A stretch of DNA of 64,000 nt from assembly GCA_004193205.1 (NCBI GenBank), contig RZUM01000013.1, positions 77,937 through 141,936 on the forward strand, written 5' to 3'. The notes below the pieces were generated by a model that was not told the origin of the DNA, ran no database searches, and saw only the letters and a list, made by a program, of their open reading frames with translations. The number at the start of each line of letters is the position of its first letter. Position 1 is the stretch's first letter. The translations under genes and the position numbers were made by a program. This stretch comes from Gordonia sediminis (GTDB lineage: Bacteria; Actinomycetota; Actinomycetes; Mycobacteriales; Mycobacteriaceae). Of this stretch, positions 33,133 to 42,116 are shown one piece after another.

Positions 33133-34035
33133 TCATAGGACGACCGAGTCCAGAATGCTTCTTCTGATCTCGGATGAGGTGTGCGGTAGCCACAGCGCTT
33201 GGACGGGCGCGATCGGGGGATCGTCGAACTCGATCACTCTGATCCTGTGGCCGTAGATCCACCCGGGCTCGTTCGTGACGAAAACGCACGCCTTCGGGTG
33301 GGTGATCACGCCGGTGTGGGGCGGAGTCCCCTGCAATGTCGACGGGACGACTCTGGGCTCGAATCCGGCGAACTGGCACGTCGAGATAAGGATCTGCGTG
33401 TACTCGGTGTCCTCGTCCGCTTCGGACATGACGATCTCGTGTTCGGCGAGATCTCGCAGAGCGACGCGGTCGTGCTGGGCGAGTGGGTGGCCGGTACGCA
33501 CTGCCAGGTGGAGTTGGTGGTGCGCCGCAACGGTCCCGGCCAGACCGAGTGGTGCCTGGACGCCCCGCCGAAATGCGAGGTCGAGCTGGCCGTGCAGCAA
33601 CTCCCCGTGGATCCGGTCGGCGAAGACCGGACGCACAGTGATCGGAATGGCGGGATCGCTCAACACCACCGGTTCGATGATGGTGAAGATCTCCGACGGC
33701 GCCAAATCCGGCGTGTGTCCGATGACAAATGGGAGGGGGCGGTCGGTTCCCATGAGCTGCATTTTTGCGGTCAGCTGATCCCCGCCGGCGAGAAGTGGCA
33801 GCGCTCCGCGGTACAGGGCTTCGCCAGCCGCCGTCAATGTGAGACTTCGACGCGATCGGGAGAAAAGCTCAACCCCCAAGTTGCGCTCGAGATCCTTGAT
33901 CGCTGACGACACGGCCTGTTGCGTGATGTACAGGTCGTCGGCCGCCACTCGCAGGCTCGGTGAGTCGGCCACGGTCACGAACATCCGTAATCGGCGCAGG
34001 TCGAGGTCGTTTCGCGCCCTACCGCCGTCATTCAT
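33133..34035 (-). CDS. LysR-family transcriptional regulator
   Basis: 300 residues from the ATG at 34035, with AGGA 8 bases upstream; an ATG at 34092 lacks a site. Winged helix-turn-helix at residues 10-70 (LRRLRMFVTVADSPSLRVAADDLYITQQAVSSAIKDLERNLGVELF pattern), then a two-lobed co-inducer domain. Typical full length. Divergent from the sugar transferase at 34190, which LysR proteins often control. The effector is unknown. Confidence 0.9.
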   Translation of the reverse strand: MNDGGRARNDLDLRRLRMFVTVADSPSLRVAADDLYITQQAVSSAIKDLERNLGVELFSRSRRSLTLTAAGEALYRGALPLLAGGDQLTAKMQLMGTDRPLPFVIGHTPDLAPSEIFTIIEPVVLSDPAIPITVRPVFADRIHGELLHGQLDLAFRRGVQAPLGLAGTVAAHHQLHLAVRTGHPLAQHDRVALRDLAEHEIVMSEADEDTEYTQILISTCQFAGFEPRVVPSTLQGTPPHTGVITHPKACVFVTNEPGWIYGHRIRVIEFDDPPIAPVQALWLPHTSSEIRRSILDSVVL

Positions 34036-34189
34036 CAAGTGGTTCCTGTCAATTGTCCATGTTTGTGTGATTGTAGCTTGTAATTTCGGCATTTAGATTA
34101 GTGAGCGACCGTTGCGTTGAGGTTGCCCTACGTCACCACACCTCGATCGCGCGGCCACCCTGCCGCAACTCAGATGCCTTGGGGGGCCA
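34036..34189. promoter_or_regulatory. LysR / sugar transferase divergent promoter region
   Basis: 154 bases between the LysR start and the GTG of the second initiating transferase. The stretch around 34060-34105 is A+T richer than its surroundings (TTGTAGCTTGTAATTTCGGC), as expected for promoter DNA. A GGGGGG at 34181-34186 serves as the ribosome site for 34190. LysR-type T-N11-A sites can be drawn there but not proven. Confidence 0.35.
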
Positions 34190-35728
34190 GTGACCACGCA
34201 GCAACGCCCATCCGGTTCGGGTGCGTCGCGTGCTGGTCTTGGCTCGGTGCGGCTGCCACGCCCTTCCGTGCGCCTCGTCGAGCAGAGCGCGCCGTCATCG
34301 TGGCTGGAGCGATATCTGAGGATGGCCGCATGGACCGATGCGGCGATGGTCATCTCGGCGGTGTTCCTTGCCCAATGGATCCGTTTCGGTAGCAGTGGGG
34401 AACCCGGCCATTTTGGCGGCGTCGGTGGCCCGCCAGTGCTCGTGGTGTCCGTGATACTGATCGCCGCATGGTTGGTGGCGCTCCGCGTCTACCAGACCCT
34501 GGATCACCGAATCATCGGTGCCGGGCCACAGGAATACAGCCGTGTCGTGACCGCCTGCTTCTCCGTGTTCGGGCTCCTCGCGATTCTCGTTCTCGCGTTC
34601 CGTCTCGAGGTGTCGAGGGGATACTTCGCCCTGGCGCTCCCGCTCGGCACGCTCGGGCTCTTGGCGTCGCGGTGGTCGTGGCGGCGGCACCTCGTTCGTC
34701 AGCGTCATCGTGGTAAGAACCTCGAGCGCGTCCTCGTCGTGGGCGAACCCGAGTCTGTTGCTCATATGGTCGACCGGTTAAAGGGCTCGCCGGCGCTCGG
34801 ATTCGATGTCATCGGTGCCTGTTTGCCCAAGCGCAGCGCTGCAACCGAAGCGCGCCTTCGATCAGGCGATGGGGAGAAAATCCCTGTGTACGGTGACTTC
34901 GACGACGTCGCCCTTGCGGTTTCGGCGTCGAGGGCAACGACCGTGGCCGTGACCTCGGCGGGTGCCTTGGGCCATGCCGCCATGCAGGAGCTCTCCTGGG
35001 ACCTTCAGGGCATGGACGTCCAGATGATGGTCGCGCCGGGTGTCACCGACGTGGCAGGTCCTCGCATCATGGTCCGCCCCGTCGCCGGACTCCCCCTTCT
35101 CTACATCGACAAGCCCCGCTACGAAGGGGCAAACCGGTTCCGCAAGGCCCTCGTCGACCGGGTGGGGGCCGCCGCGATACTGGTCATGATCGCGCCCGTG
35201 CTCCTTGCTGTCGCGGTTGCCATCAAGATCGACTCGCCGGGGCCCGTCTTCTACCGCGCGACGCGTATGGGCTTGGGTAACAGCGCTTTCCGCATGTGGA
35301 AGTTCCGGTCGATGGTGGCTGACGCCGAGGCCCGTAAGGGTGACCTGAGCCATCAGAACGAGGGTGCCGGCGTGCTGTTCAAGATCCGTCAGGATCCGAG
35401 GATCACGCGGGTCGGCCACTTCATCCGTCGCTACAGCATCGATGAACTCCCTCAACTGTTCAATGTGCTCACTGGGACGATGAGCCTGGTCGGTCCACGA
35501 CCTCCGCTCCCCGAAGAGGTCAAGCGCTACGACGGCCGGGTTGCGCGCCGGATGTTGGTGAAGCCGGGTATGACCGGCCTGTGGCAGGTCTCCGGGAGGT
35601 CCGACCTGTCGTGGGAGGAGTCGGTGAGGCTCGACCTGTCCTATGTGGAGAACTGGTCGATCATGCAGGATCTGGTGATCCTGTGGCGCACGATCAAGGC
35701 GGTGATGAGCGGCGATGGGGCGTACTGA
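34190..35728 (+). CDS. Polyprenyl-phosphate sugar-1-phosphate transferase (second)
   Basis: 512 residues. Four membrane helices (about 45-165), a middle Rossmann-like domain (RVLVVGEPESVAHMVDRL), a fifth helix (AAAILVMIAPVLLAVAVAI) and the WbaP/CpsE-type catalytic domain: VFYRATRMGLGNSAFRMWKFRSM, RYSIDELPQLFNVLTGTMSLVGPRPPLP, VKPGMTGLWQVSGRSDLSW. Transfers a hexose-1-phosphate to undecaprenyl phosphate. It is clearly distinct from the paralogue at 29734, whose C-terminus (GLTGWAAIHGLRG) is of another subgroup, so the first sugars may differ. Confidence 0.92.
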   Translation: MTTQQRPSGSGASRAGLGSVRLPRPSVRLVEQSAPSSWLERYLRMAAWTDAAMVISAVFLAQWIRFGSSGEPGHFGGVGGPPVLVVSVILIAAWLVALRVYQTLDHRIIGAGPQEYSRVVTACFSVFGLLAILVLAFRLEVSRGYFALALPLGTLGLLASRWSWRRHLVRQRHRGKNLERVLVVGEPESVAHMVDRLKGSPALGFDVIGACLPKRSAATEARLRSGDGEKIPVYGDFDDVALAVSASRATTVAVTSAGALGHAAMQELSWDLQGMDVQMMVAPGVTDVAGPRIMVRPVAGLPLLYIDKPRYEGANRFRKALVDRVGAAAILVMIAPVLLAVAVAIKIDSPGPVFYRATRMGLGNSAFRMWKFRSMVADAEARKGDLSHQNEGAGVLFKIRQDPRITRVGHFIRRYSIDELPQLFNVLTGTMSLVGPRPPLPEEVKRYDGRVARRMLVKPGMTGLWQVSGRSDLSWEESVRLDLSYVENWSIMQDLVILWRTIKAVMSGDGAY

Positions 35729-35729
35729 T

Positions 35730-36626
35730 CTACCGGGTGTCGGGCCCGTGGTGACCGCGGACGGGTGGGCGGCGAAGAGCGTAGCGCAACGCGCTGATTC
35801 CCAGCATCCACTCACCGACGATCAAATGGCCCAGATGCGACCAGAATCCCGCTCGGAGTTCAGGAAAGTCGCCCAGGCGTCGGTAGATCACCGGGAGTCG
35901 CGCCAACACGAAGTAGTGCAGGGGTACCCGGGCGAGGACCTTGCGTGCACGTCCGATCTCGACGAGGTATGCGCCCCTGGCCTGTCCGTACGCCTGGCGC
36001 TGCTGCTGCCGTCGCAGATCGGCGTACGTTTCGCGGAGCTTCACATGCGAGGCGTAAAACCGCGGGTCGAAGACGAGCCGGTAGCCCGCGGCGAGGACGT
36101 CGGCCGAGAACACCATGTCCTCGCCTCCGTAGCTTTCGTCCCAGCGCACGGGTAGATCGGCAGGCACAACCATGCAAAACGACGACACGAACGGCGCGTC
36201 ACGGGGCACGCCGATTTCCAGATACGGAGTCTCGCATTGCAGATGCGCAACCCAGGACCATGCGGAACCCGGCGAAAACCGGCGCGCACAGCCGATCACG
36301 CTTCTCGGAAAATCGTTGACCGCGCGCTCGACCCCGGCGACGAAGTTTTCGTCGGGGCAGGCATCTGCATCCACGAAGCACACATACTGTGAGGTCGCCT
36401 CGTCCCATCCGCGGTTTCTTGCGCCGCCCGCGTATCCGACATGGTCGGTTCTGACCACCCGCACGTCGTATCGGCCGGCGATCGCTGCGGTGTCGTCGGC
36501 CGACGCGTCGTCCACCACGATGATCTCGCGAGGAGTCACCGACTGCCTCTTGAGCGCGTCGAGGACGGAGTCCAGCGTCGCGGCCGCATTACGCGCGGGA
36601 ACGACGACGCTGAGGCTGATGGACAT
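35730..36626 (-). CDS. Glycosyltransferase family 2 protein
   Basis: 298 residues, starting at the ATG at 36626. LSVVVPARNAAATLDSVLDAL opens the GT-A fold; CFVDADACPDENF holds the DxD metal site; YGGEDMVFSADVLAAG is the catalytic ED region. The C-terminal part contains one weak hydrophobic stretch. Adds one sugar to the repeat unit. Stops one base from the convergent transferase gene and is divergent from the gene at 36729. Confidence 0.9.
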   Translation of the reverse strand: MSISLSVVVPARNAAATLDSVLDALKRQSVTPREIIVVDDASADDTAAIAGRYDVRVVRTDHVGYAGGARNRGWDEATSQYVCFVDADACPDENFVAGVERAVNDFPRSVIGCARRFSPGSAWSWVAHLQCETPYLEIGVPRDAPFVSSFCMVVPADLPVRWDESYGGEDMVFSADVLAAGYRLVFDPRFYASHVKLRETYADLRRQQQRQAYGQARGAYLVEIGRARKVLARVPLHYFVLARLPVIYRRLGDFPELRAGFWSHLGHLIVGEWMLGISALRYALRRPPVRGHHGPDTR

Positions 36627-36728
36627 CACCCCACGGTATACGACGCGGGAGCATTCGCTAGGAACTCGTGATAACTCTGTGCCGGTACAGCTTTGGAAGA
36701 CATGGACCGGCCGATCGGTGAGTGTCTG

Positions 36729-37946
36729 ATGAGTGCACACACGCCAATCCCGGGTTTCGAGCGCAGTGTGCCGAAAAGCCCGAACGTCGAGACGAGCAAA
36801 AGTGCTCGTCTCGACGTCCTCGATGCCGAGTCGCGGCGCACCATCGAATTGATACTGGCCCTTGCCCCGCGCGGGCTTTCGTCGATGCTCCTGCCAAACG
36901 GCACCAGCTTCGCGCAGACGGCGCGACTGGTCGACTCCGCGGCGGTACCGCGATTGGAGGGTGAGAACCCTCGGTACACCGCGATGGCGGCCCTCGGGCT
37001 GGCGACGCTCGAGATCGAACAACAGCACGCAGTACTCCGAGGGTCGACCGCCGACGAACTGATCCGTGCGTTGATCGTCCGAGTTGCGCAGTCCGAAGAC
37101 CTCGGCGCGGTCGCACTGGCGGCATGGGCAGCAGCAGAGGTGCTCGGCGGAACCAACGAAGCACTGTTCGACCGGCTATCCCGGGCCATTGCCGAGGGTC
37201 CGATGGACACCGTGGTCCTCTCGTGGGCGATAACCGCCGCGACTGCCGCGGTGTCCCTCGAAGATCGTTGCCGGTTGATCGCCGACTGGTGCCGGCTGCT
37301 GCGCGATGCGCAGGGGCGAGGTGGGTTGTTCCCGCACACCGTCCCCGCCGGCGCACAGTCCCGGCTGCGGGCGCATGTCGGCTCATTCGCCGACCAGGTG
37401 TATCCGATTCAAGCGCTGGCGCGGGCGTCTCGAGTGATCGACGGGGATGAGTTGGATGCCGCGAATGCATGCGCCGACCGGATCTGTGAACTCCAGGGCG
37501 ACGCCGGTCAATGGTGGTGGCACTACGACGCCCGCGGAACCTCCGTCGTCGAGAAGTATCCCGTGTACAGCGTCCACCAGCACGCGATGGCACCCATGGT
37601 GCTGTTCGATCTCGTCGAGGCCGGTGGCCGCAACCACACGGAGCCGATCGCACGCGGGATCGGTTGGATCTTCGCCCATCCGGAGACCGGCGACGAGCTT
37701 GTTTCGAACGACCACAACGTCGTGTGGCGCAAGATCGGTCGTCGTGAACCGCGAAAGCTCGCCCGGAGCATGTCGGCGGTGACCACCGCCATTCATCCAG
37801 CCATGCGTCTCCCCGGTCTGGATCACCTACTGCCGCCGACACGCATCGACCACGAATGCCGGCCCTACGAACTCGGCTGGTGCTTGTACGCGTGGACATC
37901 ACCCCCGATAGCGGACCGAGACCGACAGGACGGATCCACGAGATGA
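36729..37946 (+). CDS. Alpha/alpha-barrel-like protein of unknown function
   Basis: 405 residues. The ATG at 36729 (GGTGAG 6 bases upstream) is favoured over an ATG at 36702 and a TTG at 36693. The sequence is a series of amphipathic helix pairs (AMAALGLATLEIEQQHAVLRG, ALAAWAAAEVLGG, YPIQALARASRVI, GQWWWHYDARGT) reminiscent of the (alpha/alpha)6 toroids of glycan-processing enzymes and terpene cyclases. The aromatic cluster QWWWHYD and HQHAMAPMVLFDL could line an active site. No signal peptide. It overlaps wecG-like by 4 bases (ATGA), so it belongs to the polysaccharide operon. Family not recognised; a sugar epimerase or cytoplasmic glycosidase is possible. Confidence 0.6.
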   Translation: MSAHTPIPGFERSVPKSPNVETSKSARLDVLDAESRRTIELILALAPRGLSSMLLPNGTSFAQTARLVDSAAVPRLEGENPRYTAMAALGLATLEIEQQHAVLRGSTADELIRALIVRVAQSEDLGAVALAAWAAAEVLGGTNEALFDRLSRAIAEGPMDTVVLSWAITAATAAVSLEDRCRLIADWCRLLRDAQGRGGLFPHTVPAGAQSRLRAHVGSFADQVYPIQALARASRVIDGDELDAANACADRICELQGDAGQWWWHYDARGTSVVEKYPVYSVHQHAMAPMVLFDLVEAGGRNHTEPIARGIGWIFAHPETGDELVSNDHNVVWRKIGRREPRKLARSMSAVTTAIHPAMRLPGLDHLLPPTRIDHECRPYELGWCLYAWTSPPIADRDRQDGSTR

Positions 37947-38737
37947 CCATGACAGAGACATCACCCGCAGTGTCGGAGATCTTTGGTCTGCGGATCGACG
38001 CACTGACCTTGGCGCAGGCCGTCGACCGATGCCACGACGCGATCGAGTCGCGCACACCGATCCTGATCGGTGTGGTCAATGCCGCGAAAGCCGTCAACGT
38101 ACAGAAGGACGACTTGCTGCGGGAAGCCTTGCTGCGCAGCGATATCGCCATCGCCGACGGACAGGCGGTGGTGTGGGCGAGCCGGATTCTGGGCCAGCCA
38201 CTACCGGAAAGAGTGACGGGCATCGACCTTTTCGAGGCGCTGCTGGCGGCTGCGGATCGTGACGGCAATTCGGTCTACCTGCTCGGCGCGCGTGCCGATG
38301 TACTGCGGCAACTCGAGTCCGTTCTCGCGGAACGGTATCCGAACCTGCGGATCGTGGGTAGTCGAGATGGCTACTTTGATTCCGAAGAGCAGGCGACGAT
38401 CGCTGCGGATATTCGTGATGTGAAGCCGGACATGCTCTTCCTTGGCATGCCCTCGCCACGCAAGGAAGTGTTCCTGGCTCAGTGGGCCGATCTCATGCAG
38501 GTACCGGTGTTGCACGGGGTCGGGGGATCCTTCGACGTGATGGCCGGAAAGACAAAACGGGCGCCGGCGTGGTGGCAGACGCACGGACTCGAATGGGCCT
38601 ACCGACTACTGCAGGAACCGCGGCGCATGTGGCGGCGTTACCTGACAACCAACACGCTATTTCTGCTGATGCTGGCCCGGGAACGGGTGCGTCCACGACA
38701 GGCGTACTCCCGGCCGACCCATGAACCGACCACCTGA
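37943..38737 (+). CDS. WecG/TagA/CpsF family glycosyltransferase
   Basis: 264 residues. IFGLRIDALTLAQAVDRC, VVNAAKAVNVQKDDLLREAL, IAIADGQAVVWASRILGQPLPERVTGIDLF and MPSPRKEVFLAQWADLMQVPVLHGVGGSFDV are the family's conserved blocks. WecG transfers ManNAcA from UDP-ManNAcA to a lipid-linked GlcNAc, and WecC/WecB-type genes follow, so this could be a ManNAcA or ManNAc transferase. ATGA overlap with the upstream gene. Confidence 0.88.
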   Translation: MTMTETSPAVSEIFGLRIDALTLAQAVDRCHDAIESRTPILIGVVNAAKAVNVQKDDLLREALLRSDIAIADGQAVVWASRILGQPLPERVTGIDLFEALLAAADRDGNSVYLLGARADVLRQLESVLAERYPNLRIVGSRDGYFDSEEQATIAADIRDVKPDMLFLGMPSPRKEVFLAQWADLMQVPVLHGVGGSFDVMAGKTKRAPAWWQTHGLEWAYRLLQEPRRMWRRYLTTNTLFLLMLARERVRPRQAYSRPTHEPTT

Positions 38738-38759
38738 TCCCATCAGAAAAGAGGCAGCC

Positions 38760-40013
38760 GTGCACACCTTCGAAGGTACCGTCGCCGTGATCGGCCTCGG
38801 ATACATCGGTCTCCCGACGGCAGTTGCGCTCGCGACCCGGGGCGTCGACGTCATCGGCATCGACGTCGATCAGAGCCGGCTCGATGCCGTTGCACATGGG
38901 AAGGTTCCATTCGTGGAACCCGATCTCGCAGCCGGACTCTCGGGTTCGGTGGCAATGGGCAAACTGACCGTGGGTTCCGAGGTTCCACACGCCGACGCAT
39001 ACATCATCGCGGTACCGACCCCGTTCAACGCCGACCACAGCGCCGACCTGTCGTGCGTCCGAATGGCGGCCGAGCATGTCGCGCCCAAGCTGCGGGGCGG
39101 TGAGATCGTGGTCCTCGAGTCGACGTCGCCGCCCGGAACCACGGAGAGCCTGAGTCGATGGATCGCCGAGTTGCGGCCCGATCTCACACTCCCTCACGTC
39201 GGCGACGGGCTGGCCGATGTCCATGTCGCACACTGCCCGGAACGGGTGTTGCCGGGCCGCATCATGATCGAGATGGTCACCAACGATCGTGTCGTCGGCG
39301 GGATCACCCGTGACTGCGCCGACCGCGCCGCCGCCATCTATCGCGTGTTCTGCCAAGGAGAAATACTGCTCACGGATGCCGCGAGCGCCGAGATGGCAAA
39401 GCTGGTCGAGAATGCCTATCGCGACGTGAACATCGCGTTCGCAAACGAACTGGCCACGGTCAGTGACGATTTGAAACTCGACGTCTGGGAGATCATCAAA
39501 CTCGCCAACCATCATCCGCGGGTCAACATCCTCACCCCCGGGCCCGGTGTCGGGGGACATTGCATCGCGGTGGATCCCTGGTTCATCGTCGGTGCGTCAC
39601 CGCAATTGTCACGTTTGATTCGCACAGCTCGGGAGATCAATGACGGACGACCGGACATCGTCGCGCACCAGATCATCGAGAAAAGTGTGCGGTTCCGGGA
39701 GCCGACGATCGCCTGCCTGGGTTTGACGTTCAAGGCGAACGTCGACGACGTACGCGAGAGTCCGGCACTTGACGTTGTCGAGCGCATCGCCAAAGGTCTA
39801 CCGGAGGTGGAGATCCTGGTCGCCGATCCTTTTGTGCCAACGCTCCCCCCGACGCTGGAGGGCGCGGAGAATGTGCGGATGACGCGGCCGAACGATGCGG
39901 TCGAAAAGGCCGACATCGTGGTTCTTCTGGTCGACCACGACCAGTTCAAGTCGATGTCGAGGTGTCGATTGTCCGGGAAGGTCGTCTACGACATCCGGGG
40001 CATCTGGCGCTGA
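38760..40013 (+). CDS. wecC: UDP-N-acetyl-D-mannosamine dehydrogenase (WecC-type)
   Basis: 417 residues from a GTG at 38760 with AAGAGG just upstream; an ATG at 38721 inside the previous gene would add 13 residues. Rossmann GLGYIGLPTAVALATRG, NAYRDVNIAFANEL, and the catalytic GVGGHCIAVDPWF with Cys268. C-terminal nucleotide-binding domain with GLTFKANVDDVRESPALDV. The four-electron oxidation of UDP-ManNAc to UDP-ManNAcA is predicted because the best match in sequence style is WecC and an epimerase follows at 40044. A UDP-glucose or GlcNAc specificity is less likely. Confidence 0.88.
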   Translation: MHTFEGTVAVIGLGYIGLPTAVALATRGVDVIGIDVDQSRLDAVAHGKVPFVEPDLAAGLSGSVAMGKLTVGSEVPHADAYIIAVPTPFNADHSADLSCVRMAAEHVAPKLRGGEIVVLESTSPPGTTESLSRWIAELRPDLTLPHVGDGLADVHVAHCPERVLPGRIMIEMVTNDRVVGGITRDCADRAAAIYRVFCQGEILLTDAASAEMAKLVENAYRDVNIAFANELATVSDDLKLDVWEIIKLANHHPRVNILTPGPGVGGHCIAVDPWFIVGASPQLSRLIRTAREINDGRPDIVAHQIIEKSVRFREPTIACLGLTFKANVDDVRESPALDVVERIAKGLPEVEILVADPFVPTLPPTLEGAENVRMTRPNDAVEKADIVVLLVDHDQFKSMSRCRLSGKVVYDIRGIWR

Positions 40014-40043
40014 TGTGCCCAGAGCCGATGCGTCCAGCAGGTG

Positions 40044-41201
40044 TCAGCCGAGGGCCGCCGAGGCCGCTGGAGAAAACTCTTCGGGTCGGGGGCCGAACCC
40101 GAAGAAGTGCTCCATGCTCGCAACGGCGCGTCCGGCGGCATGTCCGTCACCGTACGGGTTCACTGCACGAGCCATCGCTGCGTACGCGCGCTCGTCGGTG
40201 AGAAGTTCGCTGACGGAGTCGATGATCGTCTGCTCGTCAGTTCCGACGAGTCGGACGGTGCCCGCCTGCACCGCCTCGGGTCGTTCGGTTGTTTCGCGCA
40301 TGACGAGTACCGGTTTACCCAGGCTGGGTGCTTCCTCCTGCACGCCTCCGCTGTCCGTCAGCACCAGCGTGCATTCGGCGATGGCGCGTGAGAAGTCGTC
40401 GTAGAAAAGTGGATCGGTGATGACGACGTTGTCGAACCCGACGATGGGAGGTAGCAGAACCTCGCGCACGATCGGATTGAGATGCGCTGGTACCAGGAAC
40501 TTCACGTCGGGGAACTTCTTCGCAAGCCGCGCCAGGGCACGTGCTGTCTGCGCCATCGGTTCACCCCAGGATTCTCGGCGGTGGGCGGTCACCAGCACCA
40601 TCCGGCCGCCGAATGCACGTGCCGCGCCTGCGTCATTGACCGGAAGATCACGCGCCACGACCTCATGCAGAGCGTCGATCACGGTGTTTCCGGTGACGAC
40701 GACGGACGACGGATCAACGCGCTCGGCAAGCAGATTCGCGCGTGACGTGGGCGTCGGGGCCAGATGCAAGGAGGTCAACTGCGAGGTCAGCCGGCGGTTG
40801 ATCTCCTCGGGGAACGGGTTGTAGCGTTCACGCGTTCGCAGGCCGGCCTCCAGGTGAAAAAGCGGGACCTTGCGGTAGAACGCTGCGAGTGACGCAGCGA
40901 AGCACGTGGTGGTGTCGCCTTGAACGAGAACGGCATCGGGTGCCTCGGCATCGATGATCTCGCACACACCGACGAGTGCTTTGGAAGTGATGTCCTCGAG
41001 TCGTTGGCGCGGCGTGATGATGTCGAGGTCGTGGCTCGGGGTGATCGCGAAGAGTTTGTTCACCTGGTCGAGCATCTCGCGGTGTTGTCCGGTGATGGCC
41101 ACGACGGGCGCAAGGCGCTCCGACTTCGATAGTGCGGAGACGACGGGGGCCATCTTTATGGCTTCGGGTCGTGTGCCGTAGACCACCAGAATCTTGGGCA
41201 T
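40044..41201 (-). CDS. wecB: UDP-N-acetylglucosamine 2-epimerase
   Basis: 385 residues, GT-B-like non-hydrolysing epimerase. KILVVYGTRPEAIKMAPVV, TGQHREMLDQV, VLVQGDTTTCFAASLAAFY, HLEAGLRT and TDSGGVQEEAPSLGKPVLVMRETTERPE are all conserved. Converts UDP-GlcNAc to UDP-ManNAc. Convergent with wecC, 30 bases between stops, though both supply the same precursor. Downstream on its strand lies nothing; upstream on its strand is a Wzz-like gene that ends 13 bases before it. Confidence 0.93.
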   Translation of the reverse strand: MPKILVVYGTRPEAIKMAPVVSALSKSERLAPVVAITGQHREMLDQVNKLFAITPSHDLDIITPRQRLEDITSKALVGVCEIIDAEAPDAVLVQGDTTTCFAASLAAFYRKVPLFHLEAGLRTRERYNPFPEEINRRLTSQLTSLHLAPTPTSRANLLAERVDPSSVVVTGNTVIDALHEVVARDLPVNDAGAARAFGGRMVLVTAHRRESWGEPMAQTARALARLAKKFPDVKFLVPAHLNPIVREVLLPPIVGFDNVVITDPLFYDDFSRAIAECTLVLTDSGGVQEEAPSLGKPVLVMRETTERPEAVQAGTVRLVGTDEQTIIDSVSELLTDERAYAAMARAVNPYGDGHAAGRAVASMEHFFGFGPRPEEFSPAASAALG

Positions 41202-41214
41202 CGCGGGATTCCGT

Positions 41215-41910
41215 TCAGACTAGCGCTTCCTCGGCGGGAGCGTTTTCTGCGTTCGATTTCTTTGCGTTGCGACGTTCTCTGCGCCGCCGTAGCCACCTGT
41301 CGGATTCGACGACCGCTGCGCCGGTCAGACCGATGCCGAGCAGTAGCGTCACCACACTTGCGCGGCGAGTGTTGCCGGTGCTGGCCGTTACCTCGATGTC
41401 AGGCGGGGACATTCGCAGATTGATTCTGTTGTACGGTGCGACGTGGTAGTCGTACTGCATGTCGAGCAGCGTCTGCTGGACCTTGTCCAGCGTCTCGCGC
41501 ATTGCAGTGCGGGCCCCTTCCTCGGAGGGGGATACCGCCTGGACGTCGAGCGTTGGCCACCTGAAGTAGTAGGCCCATTGGCCGCCGTAGTTTGGGAAAC
41601 GAATCATCCATCCGTTGCGAATCCCGATGTCGACGAGGCCGATTGTGGTGGAACTCGTGGCGGTAACCCGATGGTCCTTGTTCACTGTGCGCTCAAGCAG
41701 ACCGGCTGCGTACATCACGTTGGCGCCGCTGTCGGTAAACGAGTTTGGGTAGCGGCCGCTGACCGGTGGGAGCAGTGTCACGTCGGCTTGCGATGCGTAT
41801 GTGGGGGGGCGCGTATTGACGAACAGGAGAGCAGCGACTGTCAGTGACGCACCCAGAGCGACTACAAGCCATCGTCGAACGAAAGCGGCAGCGAAATCCA
41901 GTACGGTCAT
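41215..41910 (-). CDS. Wzz-like chain-length determinant (polysaccharide co-polymerase)
   Basis: 231 residues from the ATG at 41910; sequence further upstream is not protein-like. Helix 1 (VRRWLVVALGASLTVAALLF, 11-30), an extracytoplasmic region (YASQADVTLLPPVSGRYPNSF, ending NRINLRMSPPDIEV), helix 2 (VVTLLLGIGLTGAAVVESD), and a basic/acidic C-terminal tail (RRRRERRNAKKS). No kinase domain. Regulates polymer length at the membrane with Wzy. Divergent from a second Wzz-like gene at 42117; the 206-base gap must hold both promoters. Confidence 0.75.
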   Translation of the reverse strand: MTVLDFAAAFVRRWLVVALGASLTVAALLFVNTRPPTYASQADVTLLPPVSGRYPNSFTDSGANVMYAAGLLERTVNKDHRVTATSSTTIGLVDIGIRNGWMIRFPNYGGQWAYYFRWPTLDVQAVSPSEEGARTAMRETLDKVQQTLLDMQYDYHVAPYNRINLRMSPPDIEVTASTGNTRRASVVTLLLGIGLTGAAVVESDRWLRRRRERRNAKKSNAENAPAEEALV

Positions 41911-42116
41911 GGGATTGAATTTCCCTTCAAGGTGCCGCAAGTATACAGGAGATGGATCCGCAACTGTGTGAAGTGTATCGTCTTGCGTCAGCCTGAATTG
42001 CCACGCGATTCGCCAGTGTCGGCCTGAAGACGAGGTAACGATCCATTCGCCCACGGCGACGAACTATGCGTGACAAACTACACGTTACGGCGGTGCGCGG
42101 CGGCTGTGGGGAGACC

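Noticed and set aside
36658-38268. Long minus-strand open frame (536 codons)
   Set aside because: Arg/Ser/Pro-rich shadow of the two plus-strand genes at 36729 and 37943, which have motifs and ATGA coupling.
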